64,000 nt of DNA from Rhizobium hidalgonense (lineage in GTDB: Bacteria > Pseudomonadota > Alphaproteobacteria > Rhizobiales > Rhizobiaceae). Positions 25,573 through 33,965 of the stretch are shown here, in pieces. The notes below the pieces were generated by a model. It did no database searches, was not told the origin of the DNA, and worked only from the letters and a program-made list of their open reading frames with translations. The stretch is taken from positions 186,001 through 250,000 of the forward strand of contig NZ_LODW01000093.1 of assembly GCF_002914525.1 (NCBI RefSeq), written 5' to 3'. Both the position numbers and the translations under genes were made by a program. How positions within the stretch are numbered: the first letter of the stretch is position 1; every line of letters begins with the position of its first letter.

Positions 25573-25708
25573 GCCCCTCACCCTAACCCTCTCCCCGTAA
25601 ACGGGTAGAGGGGACGTGCCAAATTCAACGTCGAGATTGAGGAGGCCGGGCTGGCATATCCCTTCTCCCCGCAAGCAGGGAGAAGATGGCGGCAGCCGGA
25701 TGAGGGGC
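25573..25708. repeat. RIME-like intergenic mosaic element
   Basis: GCCCCTCA (25573-25580) and TGAGGGGC (25701-25708) are inverted ends around two hairpins: CTCTCCCCGTAAACGGGTAG (25589 onward) and CTTCTCCCCGCAAGCAGGGA (25662 onward). Two palindromes within a short element between converging genes is the layout of the rhizobial RIME1 family. Confidence 0.8.
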
Positions 25709-25722
25709 TGGCCGCGCCGAAC

Positions 25723-27048
25723 TTACCGCTCCCAATCCTCTTTCGCAGGCTTCGGCCCGATGCCGATGCGGCGTTCGAGTTCGGCGGCTTCGGTTTCGGA
25801 CAGCCGCAGTTCCAGCGTGATCGAGCCGTCCTCATTATCCTCGCGGGCGTCGACGATGGCGTGATCGTAGAGCCAGGGCAGCAGCGCCAGCTTGTCGACG
25901 GGAAGGCGGATCGTCGTTTCGGTCATCACGCCGGAGAGGCGGCGGCTGATTTCGTCCATCAGCGTATCAACACCCTCGCCGCTGACGGCGGAAACCGCCA
26001 CCACGTTGCTGGCGCCTGATGATTTCTGCACCATGGCGTCGTGGACCTCCGGCTCCAGCCGGTCGATCTTGTTCCAGACCTCGATCAGCCGTTTGTCGGC
26101 TTCGGCCTCGTCGATGCCGAGGTCGTTCAGGATGCGCATCACGTCGGAGCTCTGCGCCTGGTTGTCGGCATCGGACATGTCGCGGACATGCAGAATGAGA
26201 TCGGCTTCCAGCACCTCTTCCAAGGTCGCGCGGAAGGCGGCCACCAGATGGGTCGGCAGGTCGGAGATGAAGCCGACGGTGTCGGACAGGATGACCGTGC
26301 GGCCGTGCGGCAGCTTCATGCGCCGAAGCGTCGGGTCGAGCGTGGCAAAGAGCATGTCTTCGGCCAGCACGCCGGCGCCGGTGATGCGGTTGAACAGCGT
26401 CGACTTGCCGGCATTGGTATAGCCGACGAGTGCTACGATCGGGTGCGGCACCTTGCGGCGCTTGGCGCGATGCAGTTGGCGGGTGCGCACGACCTGCTCC
26501 AACTCGCGTTCGAGCTTGATGATGCGGTCCTGCAGCATCCGCCGGTCGGCCTCGATCTGGGTTTCGCCGGGGCCGCCCATGAAGCCGCCGCCGCCGCGCT
26601 GGCGTTCAAGGTGGGTCCAGCTTCTGACCAGCCGGCCTTTCTGATAATTCAGGTGGGCGAGATCGACCTGCAGCGTGCCTTCCTTGGTGGAGGCGCGGCG
26701 GCCGAAGATTTCGAGGATCAGGCCCGTCCGGTCGATGACCTTGGCGTTCCATTCCTTTTCGAGATTGCGCTGCTGCACCGGCGTCAGCGGATGATCGACG
26801 ATGACGAGACCGGAATCGCGCTCGTTGAGCAGCGCCTTGATCTCCTCGATCTTGCCGGTGCCGAGCAGCGTCGCCGGTCTCGGGTCGTTGACTGGCACGA
26901 CCTGGCCATTGACCACATCGAGATCGATCGCCAGGGCAAGCCCGGTCGCCTCTTCGAGCCGGCTTTCCGGCGTGCGGGTCGAGGCCGATTCGCTCTGGCC
27001 GCCGCGGCTGCGCGACTTCAGAACCGGCACGACGACAGTCGCGCGCAT
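25723..27048 (-). CDS. hflX: GTPase HflX, ribosome-associated
   Basis: HflX of 441 residues, a GTPase that splits stalled ribosomes in other bacteria. The glycine-rich linker GGGGFMGGPGETQIEADRR precedes the G domain: G1 GYTNAGKST, G3 DTVGF, G4 NKID, and a SAVSGEG G5-like stretch. The N-terminal HflX domain includes PATLLGTGKIEEIK and VIDRTGLILEIFGRRA. GGGA lies five bases before the ATG at 27048; the frame stays open a little further towards hfq without a usual start codon. It follows hfq closely, the standard hfq-hflX order. Confidence 0.95.
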   Translation of the reverse strand: MRATVVVPVLKSRSRGGQSESASTRTPESRLEEATGLALAIDLDVVNGQVVPVNDPRPATLLGTGKIEEIKALLNERDSGLVIVDHPLTPVQQRNLEKEWNAKVIDRTGLILEIFGRRASTKEGTLQVDLAHLNYQKGRLVRSWTHLERQRGGGGFMGGPGETQIEADRRMLQDRIIKLERELEQVVRTRQLHRAKRRKVPHPIVALVGYTNAGKSTLFNRITGAGVLAEDMLFATLDPTLRRMKLPHGRTVILSDTVGFISDLPTHLVAAFRATLEEVLEADLILHVRDMSDADNQAQSSDVMRILNDLGIDEAEADKRLIEVWNKIDRLEPEVHDAMVQKSSGASNVVAVSAVSGEGVDTLMDEISRRLSGVMTETTIRLPVDKLALLPWLYDHAIVDAREDNEDGSITLELRLSETEAAELERRIGIGPKPAKEDWER

Positions 27049-27125
27049 GTCGTCCCTGTGCTTGGCGGCCTCAGGGATGATCGAATCGTTCTTGGTATCG
27101 CGTGTCGAAATGACGGCTGATCCTG

Positions 27126-27368
27126 TTAGGACGCTGCTTCTTCGCTCTCGAACATCTGCATCGGCTGGCCCGGCATGATCGTCGAGATCGCATGCTTATA
27201 CACGAGCTGCGAATGGCCGTCACGGCGAAGAAGAACACAGAAATTGTCAAAAGACGTAACAACGCCCGTGAGTTTCACGCCGTTGATCAAAAAGATTGTC
27301 AGGGAAATCTTTTGCTTGCGAACAGTATTAAGAAATAAGTCCTGCAGATTCTGAGAACGTTCCGCCAT
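27126..27368 (-). CDS. hfq: RNA chaperone Hfq
   Basis: Sm-like RNA chaperone of 80 residues that forms hexamers and helps small RNAs pair with mRNAs. The Sm1 motif ([17 protein letters not shown]) and the Sm2 core YKHAIST are intact, as are [13 protein letters not shown] at the proximal face and a short acidic tail (ESEEAAS). The start at 27368 (MAERSQ) matches the family; the frame extends upstream but without homology. In rhizobia Hfq controls nifA and many small-RNA targets. It precedes hflX and follows the aminotransferase gene. Confidence 0.97.
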
Positions 27369-27479
27369 CGCGCCGCTTCTTTCTTTATTGCCGACCCGAT
27401 CTGGCCGGTAGAATACCAATCAACCTCTCCATGCAAGACCGGCGGCACCCTCATTCCACCTGTCCAGCAAATCTTGGTA

Positions 27480-28343
27480 TCAAATCGCAATCTTTTCCGC
27501 AACGTCGAAAAAGGCCTCGCGGACTTTCTGCGAAACGCTGCCCGGATGGCCGTTGGCGATGGCCTGGCCGTCGACGGAAACGACCGGAAAACAAATACTT
27601 GTTGCTGCGGTGAGGAAGACCTCGCGAGCAGTGAGCATCTCGGAAACGGAGAAATTCCGCTCCGCGATCTTCAAGCCCAGCCTGGCTGCGACATCCATCA
27701 GCGTGGTGCGGGTAATGCCGCGCAGGATGCCGTGTTCGGCCGGGCGGGTGACCAGCGTTCCATCGGGATCGACGATCCAGACATTGGTCGCCGCCCCTTC
27801 CTTCACCATGCCGTCGGCGTCGACATAGATCGCCTCCTGGGCGCCCGCCTCCTTGGCCTGCTGGCGGGCCATGGCATTCGGCAGCAGGCCGATGGATTTG
27901 ATGTCGACGCGGTCCCAGCGATTGTCGGCAACGGTAATCGCCCTGATGCCGTTGGCATTCTTGGCGGCAATGATTTTGGGATCGGTGCTCTTGGCGGTGA
28001 TCACGAGTGAAGGCGGCGTGCCCTCGGCCGGAAAGACATGATCGCGCCGCGCGACACCGCGCGTCACTTGCAGATAGAAAAGCCCGTCGCGCACGTGGTT
28101 GCGGCGCAGCGTCTGGCGAATGACTTGGGTCAGCGCCGCCCGGCCCATCGGCCAGGTAATGCGCAACTCGCTGAGCGAACGGTCGAGACGGTTCAGATGG
28201 CGGGTGAGATCGACGATATAGCCGTGGCGGACCTCGCAGACCTCATAAACGCCGTCGGCGAACTGGTAACCGCGATCCTCGATATGCACGCTGGCATCGG
28301 AATGCTTGACGTAGCGGCCGTTCACATAGGCAATTCTCGGCAT
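27480..28343 (-). CDS. D-amino-acid aminotransferase (class IV PLP enzyme)
   Basis: Fold-type IV aminotransferase of 287 residues. VNGRYVKHSDASVHIEDRGYQFADGVYEV is the typical start; the PLP-binding Lys is in DIKSIGLLPN (near residue 145); EAIYVDADGMVKEGAATNVWIV and TRPAEHGILRGITR form the cofactor-phosphate side. The early Tyr/Arg pattern fits D-alanine aminotransferase (Dat) better than branched-chain IlvE. It sits between ntrX and hfq, an arrangement I recall from other rhizobia. Its physiological substrate is not shown. Confidence 0.88.
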   Translation of the reverse strand: MPRIAYVNGRYVKHSDASVHIEDRGYQFADGVYEVCEVRHGYIVDLTRHLNRLDRSLSELRITWPMGRAALTQVIRQTLRRNHVRDGLFYLQVTRGVARRDHVFPAEGTPPSLVITAKSTDPKIIAAKNANGIRAITVADNRWDRVDIKSIGLLPNAMARQQAKEAGAQEAIYVDADGMVKEGAATNVWIVDPDGTLVTRPAEHGILRGITRTTLMDVAARLGLKIAERNFSVSEMLTAREVFLTAATSICFPVVSVDGQAIANGHPGSVSQKVREAFFDVAEKIAI

Positions 28344-28407
28344 GGGAAACCTGGTCTTCGGAAAGCGATAAGGGAATGCGGCGGGGCAATGGCCCCGCCG
28401 GAAAGGA

Positions 28408-29772
28408 TCAGACGCCGAGCGACTTCAGCTTGCGGTGCAGTGCCGAACGCTCCATGCCGACGAATTCGGCGGTGCGCGAGATATTGCCGCCGAAGCGGTT
28501 GATCTGGGCGATCAGATAGTCCTTCTCGAACATCTCGCGGGCTTCGCGCAGCGGCAGCGTCATGATGTGATAATCGTTCTTGGCCGACACCTTCGGCAGC
28601 ATGTCGCCGAGGTCGGTCGGCAGCATGTCGGCAGTGATCGGCGCATCCGGCCCATCGGTGCGGGCCAGAATCATCAGCCGCTCGATATTGTTGCGCAGCT
28701 GGCGGATGTTGCCCGGCCAGTCATGTGCCTGCAGTACGGCCATGGCGTCGTCGCCGATGCGGCGCGGACGGATGCCGGCCTGCTCGGAAATCTGGCGCAT
28801 CAGTTGGTCGACGAGGAAGGGAATGTCTTCGCGCCGCTCGGCAAGTGCGGGCACACGCACCGGTACGACGGCGAGGCGATGATAGAGATCCTCGCGGAAC
28901 CATCCCTCGGTGATGCGGCTCTCGAGATTATAGGCGGTCGAAGAGATGATCCGGACATCGACTTTGACGCGCTTGGAACCGCCGACGCGCTCGAACTGCT
29001 GATCGACCAGGACGCGGAGAATCTTGTTCTGCGTCTCGCGCGGCATCTCGCCGACTTCGTCGAGATAGAGGATGCCGCGATGGGCTTCCTCGAGCGCGCC
29101 GATCTTGCGCGCCTGGCCGGGCGTGCCCTCGGTGCCGAACAGCGCCACCTCCATGCGATCGGGCGTGATGTTGGCAGCGTTGATCGCCACGAAGGGGCCG
29201 TTGGCGCGAGCCGACTTCTTGTGGATCATCCGCGCCACGAGTTCCTTGCCGGAGCCGGATGCGCCGAGGATCATGATGCGGCTGTTGGTCGGCGAGACCT
29301 TCTCGATCGTCTGGCGCAGCTGCGACACGGCGACCGATGTGCCGATCAGTTCCAGTGCGTCGCCGGTGCGGCGCTTCAGCTCGGAGACTTCGCGCTTCAG
29401 CTTGGAATTTTCAAGCGCCCTTTCGGCAATCAGGATCAGCCGGTCGGCCTTGAAGGGCTTCTCGATGAAATCGAAGGCGCCGCGCTTGATCGCCGAGACG
29501 GCGGTCTCGATATTGCCATGGCCTGAGATCATCACCACGGGCAGATCCGGATGACGGGTCTTGATCTCGTCGAGCAGCGACAGGCCATCGAGCTTGCTGC
29601 CCTGCATCCAAATATCGAGGAAGATCAGCCGCGGCACGCGGTCGGAGATCGCCGCCAGTGCGCTGTCGCTGTCATGGGCCGTGCGCGTTTCGTGTCCCTC
29701 GTCGGAGAGGATGCCGGAAACGATCTCGCGAATATCGTGCTCGTCGTCGACGACGAGAATATCAGAGGCCAT
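28408..29772 (-). CDS. ntrX: NtrX response regulator (no GAFTGA loop)
   Basis: Regulator of 454 residues paired with NtrY. The receiver domain (residues 1-120) has ILVVDDEHD, phospho-acceptor Asp in IFLDIWMQG and Lys in EKPFKAD. The AAA+ domain has Walker A GASGSGKELVAR and Walker B LYLDEVGE. The C-terminal Fis-type helix-turn-helix ends SALHRKLKSLGV. Where NtrC-type activators carry GAFTGA, this protein reads ALFGTEGTPGQARKIGALE, so sigma-54 activation is unlikely. The ATG at 29772 lies inside the ntrY end, an 11-base overlap. Expected roles are nitrogen, redox and envelope control. Confidence 0.95.
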   Translation of the reverse strand: MASDILVVDDEHDIREIVSGILSDEGHETRTAHDSDSALAAISDRVPRLIFLDIWMQGSKLDGLSLLDEIKTRHPDLPVVMISGHGNIETAVSAIKRGAFDFIEKPFKADRLILIAERALENSKLKREVSELKRRTGDALELIGTSVAVSQLRQTIEKVSPTNSRIMILGASGSGKELVARMIHKKSARANGPFVAINAANITPDRMEVALFGTEGTPGQARKIGALEEAHRGILYLDEVGEMPRETQNKILRVLVDQQFERVGGSKRVKVDVRIISSTAYNLESRITEGWFREDLYHRLAVVPVRVPALAERREDIPFLVDQLMRQISEQAGIRPRRIGDDAMAVLQAHDWPGNIRQLRNNIERLMILARTDGPDAPITADMLPTDLGDMLPKVSAKNDYHIMTLPLREAREMFEKDYLIAQINRFGGNISRTAEFVGMERSALHRKLKSLGV

Positions 29773-32032
29773 AAACGCTTTCCTTGTCATTGGCTGCGGG
29801 AGCGGAGGGCGTCGGATCCCGGCGTGGCAGATGCACGCGGATCATGGCCCCTCTTCCCCGATCAAAATCGGCGGGCGCATCGTGCAGCTCGAGCTGCCCG
29901 CCATGTTCCTCGATGATCTTCTTGACGATGGCGAGACCGAGACCGGTGCCCTTCTCGCGCATCGTCATATAAGGCTCCAGAATGCTGTGGCGGTTCTCCA
30001 CCGGCAGGCCGCGGCCATTGTCGATGACATCGACGGTGAAGCGGTCGCGGCCGGCATCGAAGGCGGCGCGAACGAGAATCTTGCGTTCGTCCCGTTCGTC
30101 GCTCGGAACGGCTTCGATCGCTTCCACGGCATTCTTGATTAGATTTCCGAAAGCCTGGCCGAGCATGCGGCTATCGAACAGGCCCTCCAGCGGCTGCTCG
30201 CCGAAATCCTGCGCAAAGCTGACGTGATGATTGCCCATCTCGCGCAGGAAGATTGCGTCGCGCAGAATATCGCGCAGGTCGCTCGGTTCCTTGGTCGGCT
30301 TCGGCATGCGGGCGAAGGCGGAGAATTCGTCGACCATGCGGCCGATATCGCCGACCTGGCGGATGATCGTCTCGGTGCATTGGTCGAAGACGGTGCGGTC
30401 GGCCTGGTCGATCTGCTTGCCGTAACGCCGCTGGATGCGCTCGGCGGAAAGCTGGATCGGCGTCAGCGGGTTCTTGATCTCATGAGCGATGCGTCTTGCG
30501 ACGTCGCCCCAGGCGGTCGAGCGCTGGGCGATGACGAGGTCGGTGATGTCGTCGAGCGTAATCACATAGGATTCGCTCATATCGCGCACTTCCTCGCGGG
30601 TGACCTGCACGCTTAGCGTCCTGACCGTGCCGCCGCGCACCAGCGCGATCTGCTTGCGGAAATCGCCGCGATGACGTGACGCCGCCTCGGTCAGCACCTG
30701 ATCGACCTCAGGGGCGATGTCGGCCAGTTGCTTGCCGAGCATCTCGTCGGCTGACAGCGACATCAGCGTCTCGGCCGAACTGTTGACGATGGCGATGCGG
30801 CGGTCCTGCTCGACGCCGATGACGGCGGCGGTAACACCCGACAGCACCGCTTCGATGAAGCGGCGGCGGTCATCGACCTCGTCCTTTGCCTCGAGGATCT
30901 CGTCGCGCTGCGTGCGGATTTCCGAGATCATCTTGTTGAAGGTGCGCGACAGATTGGCGACGTCGCCATCGACGGAATGCACCGGCACGACGATATCCAT
31001 ATTGCCCGATGCCACGCTGTCGGCCGCCGTGATCAAGAGCCGGATCGGCCGGACAATGCGGTCGGCCACCGCGATCGCCGTCCAGATCGCTGCGAGCAGC
31101 ACGATCAGCGCGAAGCCGATGTAGAGCACGGCGAAAGCGATCTGCAACGAGAAGCGGTTGGCTTCCATCGATCGATATTCGGTGGCGTTCTCCTCCATCA
31201 TGCGCATGGCGCCCATGACCTTGGGATCGACGGCGCGCACCGTATAGAGGAAGGTGCCCGGGATGGCGTCGAGCTTGATGATGGCGCCGACGAGGTTGGT
31301 GACGCCGGGCGGAATCAGCGTCGGCTGGCCGGCCGCGGCCTTCTCGAGCGCGTCCTGCGGGATTGCCGGCAACGGCTTTTCGGTGGTGATGTCGGCCTGG
31401 ACGACGACCGAACCGTCGCGCTCGACGAGGAAGGAGCCGAGCAGGCCGCGGCCCCTCGCCTGGCGCGTCATCAGGTCGGCAAAGCCCGTCCTGTCGAGGC
31501 TGTAAAGCGCGCGGTTGCGCTCCAGGTCGTTGGCCATGGAAACCGTCTGCCCCTGCAGATAGCTGGCGTTTTCCATCATATAGGCCTGGCCGATATTGCG
31601 CGACGAGCTGACGATCGACTGGGTGCGCAATGCAAACCAGCGGTCGAGGCCGGCGTTGAGCGTGATGCTGGCGAAGATAGCGACGAGGATCGCCGGCGTG
31701 ATCGCGACGATCGAGAACAGCACGACGATGCGGATATGCAGGCGGGCGGCTGCCCGGCCGCGGGTCCGCGCCTTAAGCAGCCTTGCCACCTCGCGGGCGA
31801 TCAGCGCCAGCAGCGTCAGGACGAAGAAGGAATTGACGATTACCGAGGTGATGACGACATGCGACGTCGGCGCGATCGGTGTAAGGCCGAGCAGCACAAA
31901 CAGGGTCGCGGTGGCGCAGAGGAGCGCGCCGCCGGCAAGCACCAGGCCGGGCACGGCGAAAAGGGCGCGCCGATCGGTCACCGTGGTCACCGCCTCGCCC
32001 GCCGCCGGCGGCGATACCCCATCCTGCGTCAT
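29762..32032 (-). CDS. ntrY: NtrY membrane histidine kinase
   Basis: Sensor kinase of 756 residues. N-terminal helices (about residues 25-120) and a further one near 305-330 flank a periplasmic region. A HAMP segment (ADRIVRPIRLLITAADSVASGNMD) follows, then a PAS domain (about 395-500). The HisKA box is RRIAHEIKNPLTPIQLSAERI and the ATP-binding domain shows DNGRGLP and GTGLGLAIVKKIIEEHGG. It pairs with NtrX in nitrogen and redox signalling. The overlap with ntrX indicates one transcript. About 200 bases upstream separate it from the AT-rich island. Confidence 0.95.
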   Translation of the reverse strand: MTQDGVSPPAAGEAVTTVTDRRALFAVPGLVLAGGALLCATATLFVLLGLTPIAPTSHVVITSVIVNSFFVLTLLALIAREVARLLKARTRGRAAARLHIRIVVLFSIVAITPAILVAIFASITLNAGLDRWFALRTQSIVSSSRNIGQAYMMENASYLQGQTVSMANDLERNRALYSLDRTGFADLMTRQARGRGLLGSFLVERDGSVVVQADITTEKPLPAIPQDALEKAAAGQPTLIPPGVTNLVGAIIKLDAIPGTFLYTVRAVDPKVMGAMRMMEENATEYRSMEANRFSLQIAFAVLYIGFALIVLLAAIWTAIAVADRIVRPIRLLITAADSVASGNMDIVVPVHSVDGDVANLSRTFNKMISEIRTQRDEILEAKDEVDDRRRFIEAVLSGVTAAVIGVEQDRRIAIVNSSAETLMSLSADEMLGKQLADIAPEVDQVLTEAASRHRGDFRKQIALVRGGTVRTLSVQVTREEVRDMSESYVITLDDITDLVIAQRSTAWGDVARRIAHEIKNPLTPIQLSAERIQRRYGKQIDQADRTVFDQCTETIIRQVGDIGRMVDEFSAFARMPKPTKEPSDLRDILRDAIFLREMGNHHVSFAQDFGEQPLEGLFDSRMLGQAFGNLIKNAVEAIEAVPSDERDERKILVRAAFDAGRDRFTVDVIDNGRGLPVENRHSILEPYMTMREKGTGLGLAIVKKIIEEHGGQLELHDAPADFDRGRGAMIRVHLPRRDPTPSAPAANDKESVYGL

Positions 32033-32236
32033 TCGGCCTCTCTTCAGACGGCACCCGCCGCCCTCGCCATCCGATCGAAACCAAAGAACGCCGGCTTAAA
32101 AAGCCAGCGCTGCAACGACTCGATCGGGAGCGAATGTCCAAAACCCTGCGTGACCTTTAAGCAACGCATTGTGGCGAAAATGCAACGCACCCGGTCACAT
32201 TGTCAAGCCGCACTGAGCAGCCAGTCACGATAGCCT

Positions 32237-32896
32237 TTAGTCGCGGAAAGCTCGTCGAAGAATATATTCAACAGTAGTCGGTACTGGCGCACAGATTGGG
32301 ATCAAACCGCGCTGCATTTGTTCAACGTCGGTGAGCAAAGTCCGGTCGTGGAGAGCGCCGCCCGGCTTGTCTTTCGATCGATCTCGTTTGAGAAGACAAA
32401 GCATTGCCGTTCGGCTCTCGTCGAACTCCTCTGACACGGCGGCCAACTCCGGTTCTGACAGACCGAGAAATTTTCCGCAGTTTTCAGAATCGCAAATTTT
32501 GAAAGGTTTGTTCAAGAAGGCCTCGACCGCTGATTTTTGGGTCGAATAGACAGGATCGCTTTTTACTAAATCGTGGAACGCGTTAAGATCGCCCCGCATT
32601 ATCCTTGGGGCGAGATCGAAACCCCACGCCGCGAATACCACGCCCCAACTAAAGTATCCAAGATTGAGTATGGCCGTTTCGCAGGCAGCACGTTCCCCGT
32701 CACGGTACTGATTGCAGTCTTGCAGTTTTACTGCCCGAAATATCTTTGGAATTTGCAACGTTTCTTTGCCGCTAAATGCAACGGCCATCGTCGAGTACGT
32801 CATGATGGAGACGGAAAGCGATAGGGCCGTAACGACAGATGCGGTGCTGAAACCTGGAGATCGTTTGGCTGTACTCGAAGTTGGCTCCGCCATCAT
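32237..32896 (-). CDS. hypothetical membrane protein, AT-rich island gene 3
   Basis: Protein of 219 residues without a recognised family. One hydrophobic segment lies near residues 19-40 (VVTALSLSVSIMTYSTMAVAF) and another near 78-96 (LGYFSWGVVFAAWGFDLA). Several Cys (CNQYRDGERAACE, then CDSENC) look like possible disulfide or metal positions. AGGTGA precedes the ATG pair at 32896/32893. Base composition is clearly AT-richer than the flanking ntr genes. Two similar-looking unknown genes lie upstream on the same strand. Function unknown. Confidence 0.6.
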   Translation of the reverse strand: MMAEPTSSTAKRSPGFSTASVVTALSLSVSIMTYSTMAVAFSGKETLQIPKIFRAVKLQDCNQYRDGERAACETAILNLGYFSWGVVFAAWGFDLAPRIMRGDLNAFHDLVKSDPVYSTQKSAVEAFLNKPFKICDSENCGKFLGLSEPELAAVSEEFDESRTAMLCLLKRDRSKDKPGGALHDRTLLTDVEQMQRGLIPICAPVPTTVEYILRRAFRD

Positions 32897-33026
32897 AGTT
32901 CACCTATATTGCCCGCACTTCCTGTTTTGATGAATCGCGTGCAAATATTTCCCTGCAGGGCCGCACCTATTAGAAGTCATCGGGCCCGTACGCGAGCGCT
33001 ACTAAATCACGACGATTTCCGCATGT

Positions 33027-33476
33027 CTAATCCAATTGATTTCCGCACGCGTCCATCTTCACGTAATAAGCCGCCGGCATTCCAAAATACGATCCGTTCG
33101 AACGATTCTCTTTGATGAATTGAATCTTGACGATCCTGGCCACAGTTCTCGTCATATACTCGCTGAAACTTTCCGGAGTGAAGTAATCATTGGGATTTCC
33201 GCGGTATATGCTGCAGCACTCCGGATTATCCGATATGAATTTCCCCGCAAAAATATAATTCGATTTCAAGCTTGAGGATTGCCGATAATACGGGGAATTT
33301 TTTGAGGCCTGGATGCTTTGAGATACGGCTGCTCGTATAAATTCGCCGTCACTCAGCGGCCCTCGATCACCGCAATCATACACACCCTCCCACGTATGGC
33401 CTGCGGTTTTGTACCGGATAAACGTCCAGGCACTGGTTAGGAATAGGGCCGCCAGCAAGGTCAGGAAAACTCTCAA
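33027..33476 (-). CDS. hypothetical exported protein, AT-rich island gene 2
   Basis: Protein of 149 residues with an N-terminal hydrophobic stretch (VFLTLLAALFLTSAWTFI) that could be a signal or anchor. The rest is polar with four Cys (YDCGDRG, PECCSIY, DACGNQ), suggesting disulfides in the periplasm. No family recognised. It follows gene 1 of the island after 21 bases and has the same AT-richer composition, so the three probably form a transcription unit of foreign or fast-evolving origin. Confidence 0.55.
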   Translation of the reverse strand: MRVFLTLLAALFLTSAWTFIRYKTAGHTWEGVYDCGDRGPLSDGEFIRAAVSQSIQASKNSPYYRQSSSLKSNYIFAGKFISDNPECCSIYRGNPNDYFTPESFSEYMTRTVARIVKIQFIKENRSNGSYFGMPAAYYVKMDACGNQLD

Positions 33477-33497
33477 TGCATTGCTCCCCCAAAAGCC

Positions 33498-33785
33498 TCA
33501 ACTCACATAGGCTTTCGTCACCGCATAAATGACAACGGGAATAATGAATATTGCAATGACGACCATCCAAGCCTGCCTATAAAGCTGGAACCTATTCTTC
33601 AATTCCAACGGAATAAGCGGGCTGTTCGGGTCTATTTGGGGGAGTGCCTTCGAGCTTTTAGTGACAAGATTCGGCCCGTATTTGTTGATCTTATTTGTCA
33701 GTTGCTCGAAAGCGATGAGCATGCAGACATGAAAAATCGCTGCCGCGATAAGACATCCGACCGCGAAGACTTCCAAGAAATGCAT
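33498..33785 (-). CDS. hypothetical two-helix membrane protein, AT-rich island gene 1
   Basis: Protein of 95 residues with hydrophobic segments at the start (FLEVFAVGCLIAAAIFHVCMLIAF) and near the end (AWMVVIAIFIIPVVIYAVTKAY), joined by a polar loop (NKINKYGPNLVTKSSKALPQ). An alternative start at 33815 would add ten residues; AGGTGGGG before 33785 favours the shorter form. No family recognised. First of three unknown genes in an AT-richer segment. Confidence 0.55.
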   Translation of the reverse strand: MHFLEVFAVGCLIAAAIFHVCMLIAFEQLTNKINKYGPNLVTKSSKALPQIDPNSPLIPLELKNRFQLYRQAWMVVIAIFIIPVVIYAVTKAYVS

Positions 33786-33863
33786 CACCCCACCTGCCTC
33801 CGCGCGCTTCGCCACCGTTTCGCTCTACGATTGTGGTCTGGCTCGTAGAGGGAATTCTGTCTC

Positions 33864-33908
33864 ATCTAAAGCGCGTCGCGATCTGCGGATACGCTTCGCG
33901 CTTTAGAT
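33864..33908. repeat. inverted repeat with 12-bp arms and linked repeat tail
   Basis: ATCTAAAGCGCG (33864-33875) and CGCGCTTTAGAT (33897-33908) are exact inverted arms. The following TCTTTATTTCTACGCAT resembles the linker between the two copies of the 14211-14326 repeat (TCTTTGTTTTTACGCAT), so it is probably a different part of the same composite intergenic repeat. Confidence 0.8.
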
Positions 33909-33965
33909 CTTTATTTCTACGCATACCGTTGGCAGCACCCACGGCACAGCCTTGCGCCGTAGGCT

